From positions 235,301 to 299,300 of the forward strand of contig NZ_JAJVDH010000007.1 in the NCBI RefSeq assembly GCF_022758145.1: a stretch of 64,000 nucleotides of DNA. The letters run 5' to 3'. A program made the position numbers and the translations under genes. Each line of letters opens with the position of its first letter. The first letter of the stretch is position 1. The stretch comes from Pontibacter vulgaris (GTDB lineage Bacteria > Bacteroidota > Bacteroidia > Cytophagales > Hymenobacteraceae). The notes beneath the pieces are model-generated. The model searched no databases. It was given only the letters and a program-made list of their open reading frames with translations, and had not been told where the DNA came from. Of this stretch, positions 25,460 to 34,567 are shown piece by piece.

Positions 25460-27139
25460 TTACAGTTTTCGCACACGCTCCAACTTTAGCATGTTCATCG
25501 GGTTAGGCTCCAGGCCTTTAATATTGTTCTGGGTTAACCTAACCACTTCATCATAATACAATACTATAACCGGAGATTCTTCTACAATAATTCTGTCCAT
25601 AGCCTGATAAATTGCCCAGCGTTTCTGCACATCACGCTCCAGGTTTGCCTGCTCATAAAGCCTGTCGAACTGGGCGTTTTTAAAATGCGTTTTGTTAGGG
25701 CCGGCCGGCGAAAAGTTTTTACTGTAGAATAAGGCAAGGTAGTTTTCGGCATCCGGGTAATCGCCAAGCCATGATTTCATAAAAAAGGGAGCGCGGCCAT
25801 TATCAACTGTTTCCTGGTGTGCAGGTGCCTGGTTAATATCAATCTGTACTTTAGCGCCTACCTCAGCCCATTTTTTCTGCATATATTCTGCCAGTTCTTT
25901 GTGCTCTGCCACGGTGCTCAGGCGCATTTTTAATGGCTTTGCTAACGTATAACCAGCTGCTTTTAACAGCTCCGCAGCTTTTTTAGGATTGTAACTATAA
26001 CCCGGCACCGCTTTTTCTGAATAAGACGGCAACGAAGGTGGCACCATACCTGAGTGCCCCGGTATACCAATGTTATTTCTGAAATATGCGATCATCTCTT
26101 TTTTGTTGATGGCATAGTTCAGCGCTTGGCGAACGCGTTTGTCCTGCAAGGCCGGGTTGGCATCTTTCAGGTTTGCAGGGTCGAGCTGAAAACCGATATA
26201 CTCTGTGTTGAGGTAGGGCACTTTCTGTACTGTAAACTTACCGGCAAAGTCAGCTTGTATTGTACCATCGTTGTTAAGTATAAGATCGCGCGAGCCTTCT
26301 TTTATACCTGATAAAAAGTCAAGCTTGCCCTGCATAAAGGTCAGGAACTCAGATTTTCTGTCGGTTATGAAAGAAATCTGCACAGCATCTAAGTATGGAA
26401 GCTGTTTACCTTTTTCGTCTTTCTTAAAATACTTCGGGTTACGGTGCATCACAATCGCATTGCCTTCATCCCAGAGCTTAAATACAAATGGACCCGTTCC
26501 TACCGGGTTTGCGCGAAAATCTTTGCCATACTTTGCCACTGCTTCCTGCGGCACTACATACGCATAAGGCATGGTCAGTATTTCCAGGAAAGCGATAAAA
26601 GGCTCGTTCAGGTATATTTTAAACGTGCTGTCGTTTACGGCCATAAAAGCCGTATCGGAGATAGCGCCGCTCTTGTCGGTCAGCACTTTGTCGTTAAAGA
26701 TCCAGGCGCCGGTGCTGGCCGTTTTGGGGTCAACTATGCGCTTAAAACTATATTCAAAGTCTTTTGCCGTTACTTTACGGCCTTTGCCGCCTTTAAAAAC
26801 AGCATTGTCGTGGAAATACACATCATCGCGCAGGTAGAAAGTATAACTGCGGCCATCTTCCGAAACTTCCCAGCTTTTGGCTATACTTGGGCCGGTTTTC
26901 AGGTCCTGGTCCAGCTCTACCAGGCCATTATAAAGTTGTGTGCTGGCCCAGATATTTGCCTGGTTGCGGGCAAAGGCCGGATCCAGCGAGGATAGCGCTT
27001 CCGGCTGGTTATACCTGAAAACAGTTTTTACCTCTCCGCTTTTAGTGGCCTCAGTACACGACTGGCACAATACTAAAAAAGTGGATAACAAGGGTAAAAT
27101 GGTGGATAAAAAAAGGCGTTGTGTTCTTAAATGCATCAA
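25460..27139 (-). CDS. Peptide ABC transporter substrate-binding lipoprotein (SBP family 5)
   Basis: A 559-residue solute-binding protein of the DppA/OppA family, with a lipoprotein signal (STFLVLCQSC). Family features include NQPEALSSLDPAFARNQA near the N-terminus, WEVSEDGRSYTFYLRDDVYFHDN, and VRQALNYAINKKEMI. It should capture short peptides in the periplasm. No permease or ATPase gene is adjacent, so it is either an orphan or works with a transporter coded elsewhere. The upstream region is shared with the divergent hydrolase gene. Confidence 0.88.
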   Translation of the reverse strand: MMHLRTQRLFLSTILPLLSTFLVLCQSCTEATKSGEVKTVFRYNQPEALSSLDPAFARNQANIWASTQLYNGLVELDQDLKTGPSIAKSWEVSEDGRSYTFYLRDDVYFHDNAVFKGGKGRKVTAKDFEYSFKRIVDPKTASTGAWIFNDKVLTDKSGAISDTAFMAVNDSTFKIYLNEPFIAFLEILTMPYAYVVPQEAVAKYGKDFRANPVGTGPFVFKLWDEGNAIVMHRNPKYFKKDEKGKQLPYLDAVQISFITDRKSEFLTFMQGKLDFLSGIKEGSRDLILNNDGTIQADFAGKFTVQKVPYLNTEYIGFQLDPANLKDANPALQDKRVRQALNYAINKKEMIAYFRNNIGIPGHSGMVPPSLPSYSEKAVPGYSYNPKKAAELLKAAGYTLAKPLKMRLSTVAEHKELAEYMQKKWAEVGAKVQIDINQAPAHQETVDNGRAPFFMKSWLGDYPDAENYLALFYSKNFSPAGPNKTHFKNAQFDRLYEQANLERDVQKRWAIYQAMDRIIVEESPVIVLYYDEVVRLTQNNIKGLEPNPMNMLKLERVRKL

Positions 27140-27159
27140 GCTATGTGGTCAAAAAGATG

Positions 27160-27167
27160 TATCTTTG
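27160..27167 (+). promoter_or_regulatory. -7 box for the UPF0173-parA-parB block
   Basis: TATCTTTG matches TAnnTTTG exactly and lies 49 bases before the first start codon; no clear -33 TTG is seen. Confidence 0.5.
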
Positions 27168-27216
27168 TGCAAGTTAAAGTATCTTGCGTAGATAAGTAAA
27201 CACGAATCAGGAAATC

Positions 27217-27897
27217 ATGGAAATAACGTACTACGGACAGTCTTGCTTCTTAATTCAGACAGGTGAACACCGGCTTCTTTTTGACCCGTTCATTTCGCCA
27301 AACGAGCTTGCCTCGCAAATAGACGTTGACAGCATTAAAGCTGATTACATCCTGCTATCGCACGGGCATGGCGACCACGTAGCGGATGCGGAGCGAATTG
27401 CCAAGAACAATAACGCAACGCTGATAGCTACTTTTGAAATTGCCAGCTGGTTCGGCGATAAAGGTGTAGAAAAAACCCACCCAATGAACATTGGTGGTAA
27501 GGTTACGCTGCCTTTCGGAACGGTTAAAATGGTAAATGCTATCCACTCCAGCTCGTTGCCTGATGGTACGTATGGCGGAAGCGCTGCCGGTTTTGTAGTG
27601 GAAACTGAAAACCAGGCTTTTTACTTTGCCGGCGATACAGCCCTGACTTACGACATGAAACTGATACCGGAACAGTTTGACCTTGATTTTGCCCTGCTAC
27701 CTATAGGCGATAACTTTACAATGGACATTCACGACGCTGTACTTGCAGCTGATTTTGTGCAGGTAGATAAGTTTATAGGCATGCACTACGATACTTTCCC
27801 TTACATTAAGGTAGACCACGACGAAGTAAAAGAAGTGGCCCAGATGGCAGAGAAAGAACTTATTTTAATGGAAATAGGCCAAACGATTAACCTATAA
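27217..27897 (+). CDS. Metallo-beta-lactamase-fold hydrolase (UPF0173)
   Basis: A 226-residue cytosolic protein starting MEITYYGQSCFLI, with the metal motif LLSHGHGDHVAD (HxHxDH), later His in NAIHSSSL, Asp in YFAGDTAL, and a C-terminal His in GMHYDTFPYI. This matches UPF0173 metal-dependent hydrolases, whose substrate is unknown. It is eight bases upstream of parA on the same strand and may be first gene of the partition block. Confidence 0.88.
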   Translation: MEITYYGQSCFLIQTGEHRLLFDPFISPNELASQIDVDSIKADYILLSHGHGDHVADAERIAKNNNATLIATFEIASWFGDKGVEKTHPMNIGGKVTLPFGTVKMVNAIHSSSLPDGTYGGSAAGFVVETENQAFYFAGDTALTYDMKLIPEQFDLDFALLPIGDNFTMDIHDAVLAADFVQVDKFIGMHYDTFPYIKVDHDEVKEVAQMAEKELILMEIGQTINL

Positions 27898-27904
27898 AGT
27901 ATAA

Positions 27905-28687
27905 ATGGGAAAGATAATTGCAGTTGCTAACCAAAAGGGTGGCGTTGGTAAAACTACTACGGCCATAAACCTGGCGGCAAGTCTGGCAGCTTTAGAATAT
28001 AAAACACTTCTGGTTGATGCTGACCCGCAGGCGAATGCCACATCGGGACTTGGCTTTGACCCGGCAAGTATAACTACAAGCATTTACGAGTGCATGGTAG
28101 AAGATGTGAAGATCGAAGACATGATCCTGCGCTCGCCTAACATCGAGTTCCTGGACCTGATCCCGTCGCACATTGACCTGGTTGGTGCCGAGGTTGAGAT
28201 GATCAACCTGCCAAACCGTGAAGAGAAAATGCGTGAAGCACTGGCCCCAATGAAAGAGAAGTATGATTTTATTATCATCGACTGCTCTCCTTCGCTGGGT
28301 CTGATCACGGTAAACTCCCTTACGGCAGCAGATTCTGTTGTTATTCCGGTGCAGTGCGAATACTTCGCCCTGGAAGGTTTAGGAAAACTCCTGAACACGA
28401 TCAAGATCATTCAATCACGCCTGAACACGGAACTGGCTATAGAAGGCATCCTGTTAACCATGTATGATGTGCGCCTGCGCCTGAGCAACCAGGTAGTGGA
28501 AGAAGTAAAAACGCACTTCCAGCAGATGGTGTTCGATACAATTATACCTAGAAATGTGAAGTTGAGCGAGTCGCCAAGCTTTGGTATACCTGCTATTCTG
28601 CACGATGCAGAAAGCAAGGGAGCTGTAAGCTACCTGAACCTGGCCCGCGAAATTGCAGAGAAGAACAGCGTAGAGCTGGCGAAATAA
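27905..28687 (+). CDS. parA: Chromosome partition ATPase ParA/Soj
   Basis: A 260-residue Walker-type ATPase. The deviant P-loop [12 protein letters not shown] lies at residues 11-22, Walker A' is [10 protein letters not shown], and Walker B is FIIIDCSPS. With no N-terminal extension it is the chromosomal Soj type. It forms ATP-dependent dimers on DNA that drive ParB-parS complexes apart. parB follows by 13 bases. Confidence 0.95.
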   Translation: MGKIIAVANQKGGVGKTTTAINLAASLAALEYKTLLVDADPQANATSGLGFDPASITTSIYECMVEDVKIEDMILRSPNIEFLDLIPSHIDLVGAEVEMINLPNREEKMREALAPMKEKYDFIIIDCSPSLGLITVNSLTAADSVVIPVQCEYFALEGLGKLLNTIKIIQSRLNTELAIEGILLTMYDVRLRLSNQVVEEVKTHFQQMVFDTIIPRNVKLSESPSFGIPAILHDAESKGAVSYLNLAREIAEKNSVELAK

Positions 28688-28700
28688 TTTACCCGTTTAC

Positions 28701-29618
28701 ATGTCTGATAACAACAATTCAACAGCAAAACGTAAAGGCGGCCTCGGAAGGGGCCTTGGCTCTCTATTAGAGGGAAACAAGTATACCGGTAAAACGGAAT
28801 CTTCTAACACTTTAAACGACGTCAATACCATCGCAGATATAGCTATTGATCAGATACAGACCAACCCTTACCAGCCGCGTACGCATTTTGACCAGGCTGC
28901 GCTGGAAGAATTGGCAGAGTCTATTAAAATTCAGGGCATTATTCAGCCTATTACCGTTCGCCAGTTAGACCAGAACACGTACCAGTTAATTTCTGGTGAG
29001 CGCCGTTACCAGGCCTCCAAAATGGCTGGCCTGAAGGTTATCCCGGCTTACATACGCAAGGCAGACGACCAGCAAATGCTGGAAATGGCCCTGATCGAGA
29101 ACATTCAGCGTGAAAGCCTGAACGCGATCGAGATTGCCCTCTCCTACCAGCGACTATTAACCGAGTGTAGCCTGAAACAGGAAGAACTGGGGGACCGCGT
29201 TGGTAAAAAGCGTACCACCGTTACAAATTACCTGCGCCTGCTAAAGTTGCCGCCGGATATCCAGATCGCCCTGCGCGATAACGTAATTACCATGGGCCAC
29301 GCCCGCGCCCTGATCAACATCGATACGATTGAAAAGCAGCTGGATGTTTTTAAGGAAGTGGTTGCCAAGGAATTATCGGTTCGTAAAGTAGAAGAACTGG
29401 TTCGTAACCTGCAAAACGCTAACAAAAAACCCGATCCGCAGCATAAACTGCAATTCAATAAGTATGATGAGGAAATCAAAACGGTAGAAACCCGTTTATC
29501 TTCTCAGTTCGGCACCAAAATACAGGTTAAAGCCAACAACGATGGCAAAGGCGAGATCAAGATTCCGTTTGTATCGGTAGATGAGCTGAACCGTATTCTT
29601 GAAATTTTAAATTACTAA
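28701..29618 (+). CDS. parB: Chromosome partition protein ParB/Spo0J
   Basis: A 305-residue protein. The N-terminal CTPase domain contains IQTNPYQPRTHFD and ISGERRYQASKMAG (box with GERR). The helix-turn-helix parS-binding domain follows (VGKKRTTVTNYLRLLKLP), then a C-terminal dimerisation region. ParB spreads from parS as a CTP-dependent clamp. I did not find a complete parS (TGTTTCACGTGAAACA-like) in the window. Confidence 0.95.
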   Translation: MSDNNNSTAKRKGGLGRGLGSLLEGNKYTGKTESSNTLNDVNTIADIAIDQIQTNPYQPRTHFDQAALEELAESIKIQGIIQPITVRQLDQNTYQLISGERRYQASKMAGLKVIPAYIRKADDQQMLEMALIENIQRESLNAIEIALSYQRLLTECSLKQEELGDRVGKKRTTVTNYLRLLKLPPDIQIALRDNVITMGHARALINIDTIEKQLDVFKEVVAKELSVRKVEELVRNLQNANKKPDPQHKLQFNKYDEEIKTVETRLSSQFGTKIQVKANNDGKGEIKIPFVSVDELNRILEILNY

Positions 29619-29624
29619 CCCGGG

Positions 29625-30260
29625 ATGAGGCTTGCTTCAGGCATAGTAGCTATACTTACAGGGTTGCTGCTGCAACTCGCCCCACACCAAACCTTGGGCC
29701 AGGTAATAACCGCCGGGCCCGATTCTGCTGTGGTAGCAGTACCTGATACAGCCAAGCAGCGCTCAGGCTTTTTCCTGAGTAAATGGGACAAGCCCGCCAA
29801 GGCAGCCTTGCTTTCGGCTATACTTCCCGGGGCCGGCCAGGTCTACAACGGTAGTTTCTGGAAGTTGCCTATAATTTATGGTACAGGCGCCGTGCTGGGC
29901 TATTTCCTGATTGATAACAACAACAAATACCAGGATTACAGGCAGGCGCTTATTACCCGAAACAGCGGTAGGCAGGATAAGTACTATAACGATCCTACGT
30001 TTGGCGTGCAACGCTCTAACGGCACATCAAACCTGCGTCTGCAGCGCGATGGCTACCGCCGTAACCGCGACCTGACCGTACTTTTATCTGTTGGCGCCTG
30101 GGGCCTTAACGTTGCAGAAGCCTACGTGCACGCACACATGAAAGACTTTGATGTAGGCGAAAACCTGTCGTTGCGCGTGCAGCCAAACCTGCAGAACATA
30201 CCGGCAACTGCCGGCCTTACCCCCGGGCTTACTCTTACGCTCTATACTAAAACAAAATGA
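29625..30260 (+). CDS. DUF5683 protein
   Basis: A 211-residue protein with an N-terminal signal peptide (IVAILTGLLLQLAPHQTLGQ) and the core AALLSAILPGAGQVYNGSFWKLPIIYG, which marks DUF5683. Family members sit between parB and dapB in many Bacteroidota; the position is conserved but the function unknown. A likely TM segment (LLSAILPGAGQVYNG/YGTGAVLGYFLI) suggests an envelope location. Its end overlaps the dapB start by four bases, so translation is coupled. Confidence 0.85.
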   Translation: MRLASGIVAILTGLLLQLAPHQTLGQVITAGPDSAVVAVPDTAKQRSGFFLSKWDKPAKAALLSAILPGAGQVYNGSFWKLPIIYGTGAVLGYFLIDNNNKYQDYRQALITRNSGRQDKYYNDPTFGVQRSNGTSNLRLQRDGYRRNRDLTVLLSVGAWGLNVAEAYVHAHMKDFDVGENLSLRVQPNLQNIPATAGLTPGLTLTLYTKTK

Positions 30261-30973
30261 GAATTTTACTGATTGGCTATGGCAAAATGGGCAAAACCAT
30301 TGAGCAGATGGCCATTGCCAAAGGACATCAGATTGCCGGCACAATAGACCATACAAACGCCGAAACCTTACAGAATTATACTTCTGAGAACACAGATGTA
30401 GCTATTGAGTTTACGCACCCCGAGGCTGCATTTGCTAATGTGTCTTATTGCTTGACGCATGGTATTCCGGTAGTTTCAGGCTCTACAGGCTGGCTGGATA
30501 AGTATAACGAAGCTGTTGAGCTTTGCCACAAAAACAATGGCGCCTTTTTTTATGCCTCTAACTACAGCGTTGGCGTAAACCTTTTCTTCCATTTTAACGA
30601 GTACATTGCCAGCAAAATGCAGGCATATAAAGCGTATTCCGTTGAGATCAGGGAGATACACCATCTGCAGAAAGTGGATAAGCCAAGCGGCACAGGCATA
30701 ACTACAGCCGAAGGTATTTTGCCGCATTATTCCAACTTAAATGGCTGGGTTGCTGATAATCCGGAAGAAAAAACTAAATTGAACATCATTTCGGAGCGTG
30801 AGCCTGATGTGGTAGGAACCCACATTGTTACTTACAGCTCTGAAGTAGACCAATTAGAGTTGGGCCATATTGCCCATAGCCGTGCCGGCTTTGCCGAAGG
30901 TGCCGTAATGGCAGCGGAGTGGTTGAAAGACCGCAAAGGCGTATTCGGTATGAAAGACATGCTAAACCTGTAA
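30257..30973 (+). CDS. dapB: 4-hydroxy-tetrahydrodipicolinate reductase
   Basis: A 238-residue enzyme of the diaminopimelate/lysine pathway that reduces hydroxy-tetrahydrodipicolinate with NAD(P)H. The nucleotide-binding motif is LIGYGKMGKTIE. The substrate-binding segment is VEIREIHHLQKVDKPSGTG, containing the conserved His-His and Lys. Length matches the shorter Bacteroidota form. It supplies meso-diaminopimelate for peptidoglycan. Confidence 0.95.
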   Translation: MRILLIGYGKMGKTIEQMAIAKGHQIAGTIDHTNAETLQNYTSENTDVAIEFTHPEAAFANVSYCLTHGIPVVSGSTGWLDKYNEAVELCHKNNGAFFYASNYSVGVNLFFHFNEYIASKMQAYKAYSVEIREIHHLQKVDKPSGTGITTAEGILPHYSNLNGWVADNPEEKTKLNIISEREPDVVGTHIVTYSSEVDQLELGHIAHSRAGFAEGAVMAAEWLKDRKGVFGMKDMLNL

Positions 30974-30988
30974 CCATAGCAAAACTGC

Positions 30989-32089
30989 ATGAAAGTAAAG
31001 TTCTGGGAAAACAAGCCAGTAGCCAAAGAGCCAAAAAAGAAAAAAGGGTTTATCAGGGAATGGGGCGATGCCATTCTGTTTGCCGTTGTAGCAGCCAGTT
31101 TAATACGCTGGGCCACGTTTGAAGCCTATACCATACCCACGCCATCCATGGAGAAATCTTTACTGGTAGGCGATTTTCTTTTTGTTAGCAAACTGCATTA
31201 CGGGCCGCGTACGCCAATTACGCCTTTGCAGGTACCGCTTACGCACCAGACAATCTGGGGCACCAACATCCCCTCCTATTCTAAAGCCATTCAGCTGAAG
31301 TCGCACCGTTTGCCGGGCTTTTCGGAAGTGAAGCGCAACGATGTGGTTGTGTTTAATTACCCGCCGGAAGAGCAACACCCAGCCGACCTGCGCACCAATT
31401 ATATTAAACGTTGCATCGGTATTGCTGGCGATTCTATTGAGGTGCGCGATATGCAGGTTTATATAAACGGGAAAGCAGTACAAAACCCGGAGAAAATGCA
31501 GTCGGACTACTTTGTGGCAACAGATAATATGCTGAACCAGAAGTTCTTCTTCGACCGCGACATTACAGACATACAAGCTGCAGATGGCGGTTACGTGATA
31601 CACGCTACGCCTGACAAGATTAAAGAGCTTTCCGGCATAGACTTTATAAAGGATATAGTACAGATAAAGTATGCAGCTGGTAAAGGCGACCCCCAGGTTT
31701 TCCCGCATGTGCCAAGTAAGTATAACTGGAACGCCGATAACTTCGGGCCGCTCTACATACCTAAAGAAGGTGCTACTGTAGCTATTACTCCTGAAACCTT
31801 GCCGCTTTACGAGAAAGTTATACTTGGCTACGAGCATAACAAGAACGCCGAAGTACGTAACGGCCAGCTGTTTATAGATGGCAAACAGGTAAACAAGTAT
31901 ACCTTTAAGCAGGACTATTACTTTATGATGGGCGATAACCGCCATAACTCCCTCGACTCCCGTTTCTGGGGTTTTGTACCGGAAGATCACATCGTAGGAA
32001 AAGCAGTTATGATCTGGATGTCGGCTGACCCTAACGGAGGTTTCCTGGATAAGATACGATGGAGCCGATTGTTTAAAATGATTGACTAA
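30989..32089 (+). CDS. lepB: Signal peptidase I
   Basis: A 366-residue inner-membrane serine protease that removes signal peptides. One TM helix (AILFAVVAASLIRWATF) precedes the catalytic Ser53 in TPSMEKSLL. The general base is Lys140 in NYIKRCIGIAGD, and box E is GDNRHNSLDSRFWGFV. An insert between the catalytic boxes makes it longer than the E. coli enzyme, as usual for Bacteroidota. It ends the parA-to-lepB block at a very strong terminator. Confidence 0.95.
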   Translation: MKVKFWENKPVAKEPKKKKGFIREWGDAILFAVVAASLIRWATFEAYTIPTPSMEKSLLVGDFLFVSKLHYGPRTPITPLQVPLTHQTIWGTNIPSYSKAIQLKSHRLPGFSEVKRNDVVVFNYPPEEQHPADLRTNYIKRCIGIAGDSIEVRDMQVYINGKAVQNPEKMQSDYFVATDNMLNQKFFFDRDITDIQAADGGYVIHATPDKIKELSGIDFIKDIVQIKYAAGKGDPQVFPHVPSKYNWNADNFGPLYIPKEGATVAITPETLPLYEKVILGYEHNKNAEVRNGQLFIDGKQVNKYTFKQDYYFMMGDNRHNSLDSRFWGFVPEDHIVGKAVMIWMSADPNGGFLDKIRWSRLFKMID

Positions 32090-32098
32090 TACGACTAT

Positions 32099-32140
32099 AA
32101 AACAAGAAAGCCAGGCCCAACCGCCTGGCTTTCTTGTTTT
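32099..32140 (+). terminator. Terminator of the parAB-dapB-lepB block
   Basis: An 18-bp perfect stem from AAAACAAGAAAGCCAGGC (32099-32116) with GCCTGGCTTTCTTGTTTT (32123-32140), 6-nt loop. Confidence 0.95.
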
Positions 32141-32242
32141 AAGGCTTCACTTCACTTTCAAATACAGTATTAATTACAATATAATTTATTTAGTATATTT
32201 AAAGAGAATCACTGTATCTAAATCATTTACTCCACACATAGT

Positions 32243-32276
32243 GCAGCTAGTAGGAGTTGGTACTCCTGCTAGCTGC
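32243..32276. other. Strong hairpin before the AT-rich segment's first gene
   Basis: GCAGCTAGTAGGAGT pairs with ACTCCTGCTAGCTGC (one G.T pair) around TGGT. It ends 18 bases before the gene's start and has no T-tract, so it is unlikely to be a terminator. It could be a regulatory leader or an insertion-site relic. Confidence 0.6.
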
Positions 32277-32294
32277 TAGTTGGGACAAATTCAA

Positions 32295-33023
32295 ATGAAC
32301 AAGATAATAACTATACTTCTACTATTTGTTGCTTTGAGCTCCTTCGGGCAAGGTGTACAGATAGACACACTAAAGGTGTCATTGTCTCCACGCTTTGTAG
32401 ACTTACAATCTGAAAGGAACAATTACCCAGTTGTGCGGACAGGTGACTCAAGAATAGACTTGTTGATAAACCATGATATAAAAAACAAGCTCACCCACAA
32501 CGAATATCCCGAAGCTTCCATGGATTCAACGATCGCTGATTGGGCAGCTGAAGGAATAGTGTACCTTGACTTTCAGGTTACCTACAACAAGCGAGGAATA
32601 CTCTCTCTTAATATAAGTGCCGAAGGTTGCGGAGCCTATTGCACCAGCTGGACAGAATACTTCAACTACTCCACGTTGACAGGTAAGGCTTTGGATTTAG
32701 GTGATGTGGTTGATACCAAAGGAAACTTTAAGGAGCTAGTGTTGAAACAAAAGAAGGCTCAATATGAGCAACAGAGAAAAGAGCTTAAAGAAATGCTTGT
32801 TGACAAGGAGTCAGGGCTTGACTCAGCAACATATGACTGGGCACTTGAACACTACAATGACTGCGAAAGATCGTCTGAACTTACAAGGTTTGCTCTACAC
32901 CAGAACTATTTAGAGATTGTTGAGACTTGCTATTTGCCGAACGCTATCAAGAATTTGACACCAGTAATTGAATTGAAGTACAAGTACTCGGACATAAAAA
33001 AGTATTTGAGAATAAAGAACTAG
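32295..33023 (+). CDS. Secreted hypothetical protein in AT-rich segment
   Basis: I do not recognise this family. The ATG at 32295 opens a good signal peptide (MNKIITILLLFVALSSFGQ), so I prefer it to the TTG at 32280. The mature 220 residues carry a Cys-x3-Cys (GCGAYCTSW), a glutamine/lysine-rich helix (KQKKAQYEQQRKELKEM), and a C-terminal ELKYKYSDIKKYLRI. The pattern, with sequence like YLDFQVTYNKRGILSLNIS, resembles the DUF3298/DUF4163-type envelope proteins, at low confidence. GC content is lower than in neighbouring genes and the gene ends two bases into an attC-like inverted repeat, both suggesting transfer. Confidence 0.65.
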   Translation: MNKIITILLLFVALSSFGQGVQIDTLKVSLSPRFVDLQSERNNYPVVRTGDSRIDLLINHDIKNKLTHNEYPEASMDSTIADWAAEGIVYLDFQVTYNKRGILSLNISAEGCGAYCTSWTEYFNYSTLTGKALDLGDVVDTKGNFKELVLKQKKAQYEQQRKELKEMLVDKESGLDSATYDWALEHYNDCERSSELTRFALHQNYLEIVETCYLPNAIKNLTPVIELKYKYSDIKKYLRIKN

Positions 33024-33092
33024 CCCCAACCAAGTATAGCAGTCATGCTTCGGCTACGCCTTGCCATATGCTATACCAATACGTTATCTGCA
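33022..33092. repeat. attC-like imperfect inverted repeat
   Basis: GTATAGCA (33034-33041) pairs with TGCTATAC (33069-33076), enclosed by AAC (33028-33030) and GTT (33083-33085), with a central CTTCGGCTACGCC. The arrangement resembles an integron recombination site, but the outer 7-mers do not fully fit RYYYAAC/GTTRRRY. Confidence 0.4.
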
Positions 33093-33102
33093 ATACATTA
33101 TT

Positions 33103-33558
33103 ATGAAAAAGTTCAAAGTGATCATTCCAGAAGAAGAATATTCCATACTTGAATTTGAACAAGAAGACTTGCCGGGTGTTGCGGTTATTAACTCCGCCTT
33201 ACGTGATTTTGAACCAAAGCAAGTTTTTTCATGGCATCTTTCTATAATGTTAGAATTAGAGGATTTAGCAGAAAATGGAATGCCTTCTCCACAGGAACAA
33301 GAAATAGTAGATGAATTTGGGGATAAACTTGATGCGTTAATAAAAGGGCCAAACAAAGAAAAACCCAACGCCCTGTTTCTCGCCAGAATTACCTGGAACG
33401 AAACCCGTGAGCTAATATGGAGAGTATTTGATCCTGAAATAGCTAATAATGACATCCAGCAAATAATTAAAGGAGGTAATACTCCAAGGCAATTCGACTA
33501 CAGAATGGACGACGACGAAGACTGGAAGATGACGGAGTGGCATCTTAAAGAATATTAA
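33103..33558 (+). CDS. DUF695-like protein
   Basis: A 151-residue acidic soluble protein. I place the start at the ATG at 33103 (MKKFKVIIPEEEYSILEFEQ) because the frame upstream lies in the inverted repeat. The sequence (PGVAVINSALRDFEP, ALFLARITWNETRELIWRVFDPE, QFDYRMDDDEDWKMTEWHL) fits the DUF695 family, whose function is unknown; related proteins often occur next to toxin-immunity or cassette genes. GC is low compared with flanking genes. A second, weaker inverted-repeat structure (GGCTACGGCC, about 33592-33601) follows it. Confidence 0.7.
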   Translation: MKKFKVIIPEEEYSILEFEQEDLPGVAVINSALRDFEPKQVFSWHLSIMLELEDLAENGMPSPQEQEIVDEFGDKLDALIKGPNKEKPNALFLARITWNETRELIWRVFDPEIANNDIQQIIKGGNTPRQFDYRMDDDEDWKMTEWHLKEY

Positions 33559-33707
33559 AAGCTAAGCACATTACAAAGTGCAAAAGATAGGCTACGGCCA
33601 TACCTCAACTACATAGTTAAGTATATACATACCTGTCAATTTCAGAAAGTATAGGTTTTGCTGAATTAATATATTTAACTTTCGGCTGCAACTATAAACC
33701 TAAAACT

Positions 33708-34490
33708 ATGATCAAAAGCATCTTCACCCGCAGCGGTATTTACACCGCATTATTCGCTTCGCTTACTATTTTAGCCCTCTCCTGTACTGGCAGTAAAACG
33801 CTGCAGGCAACCAAGCCTAAAGACGGAACAGAAGTAGTGCAGGCCATGTATAAGCGCTGGCAAAACAAGTGGTACCCGAACTTTGCGTTCGAGCAGAAGG
33901 CCATTTTTTACAAAGACGATGTGGTAACCAAAGAGGAAGTATGGCAGGAAATTTACAGCCAACCGGGTAACCTGCACATCCGGTTTAATGGCTTCGAGAG
34001 CGGCAATGGCGTTGTTTTTAAAGCTGATTCGGTATACAACTTTAAGAATAACCAGCTTCAGGGAAAGCAACATACCATTCACCCGCTGGTGCTGCTTAGC
34101 TTCGATATATACTTCTACTCCCCCGAAACAACTGTAGCCAAGTTAAAAGAACTGAACTTCGACCTGAGCAAAGTTACCGAAGCCAAATGGCAAGGCAGAG
34201 ATGCTTATGTAATTGGTACTACTGACCCTGAAAATACCAGCGCCAGCCAGTTTTGGGTAGATAAAGAGCGGCTATATGTGGTGCGCGTGCTTACCAACAA
34301 TAAAGGTGTGCCCCGCGATGTGGAAATAAATAACTACAAGCAGATGCAAAACTACTGGGTAGCCACTGAGATTCTTTTTAAGACAGAAGGAAAACTAACG
34401 CTGAAAGAAGAATACTTTAACATTTCATTCCCGAAAACTACCGACAAAAGTATATTCGAGCCTGCGAATTTTGCCACTGCCAGGTGGTAA
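33708..34490 (+). CDS. LolA/LolB-like outer-membrane lipoprotein-sorting protein
   Basis: A 260-residue lipoprotein (signal with lipobox ALSC). The mature part shows repeated beta-strands typical of the LolA/RseB half-barrel fold (NFAFEQKAIFYKDDVVTKEEVWQEIYSQPGNLHIRF, RDAYVIGTTDPENTSASQFWVDKERLYVVRV). Members in Bacteroidota are annotated as outer membrane lipoprotein-sorting proteins, but the presence of a lipid anchor makes true LolA function uncertain; LolB-like binding of lipids is possible. It is a single-gene unit ending in a bidirectional terminator. Confidence 0.75.
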   Translation: MIKSIFTRSGIYTALFASLTILALSCTGSKTLQATKPKDGTEVVQAMYKRWQNKWYPNFAFEQKAIFYKDDVVTKEEVWQEIYSQPGNLHIRFNGFESGNGVVFKADSVYNFKNNQLQGKQHTIHPLVLLSFDIYFYSPETTVAKLKELNFDLSKVTEAKWQGRDAYVIGTTDPENTSASQFWVDKERLYVVRVLTNNKGVPRDVEINNYKQMQNYWVATEILFKTEGKLTLKEEYFNISFPKTTDKSIFEPANFATARW

Positions 34491-34509
34491 GCAAGTATAA
34501 ATTAAAAAA

Positions 34510-34549
34510 AAAACAGCCTGTGCAGCATTAAATCTACACAGGCTGTTTT
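34510..34549. terminator. Bidirectional terminator
   Basis: AAAACAGCCTGTG (34510-34522) pairs perfectly with CACAGGCTGTTTT (34537-34549), separating the lipoprotein gene from the convergent ung. Confidence 0.9.
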
Positions 34550-34567
34550 CGTTTAAGTAAAGTATAC

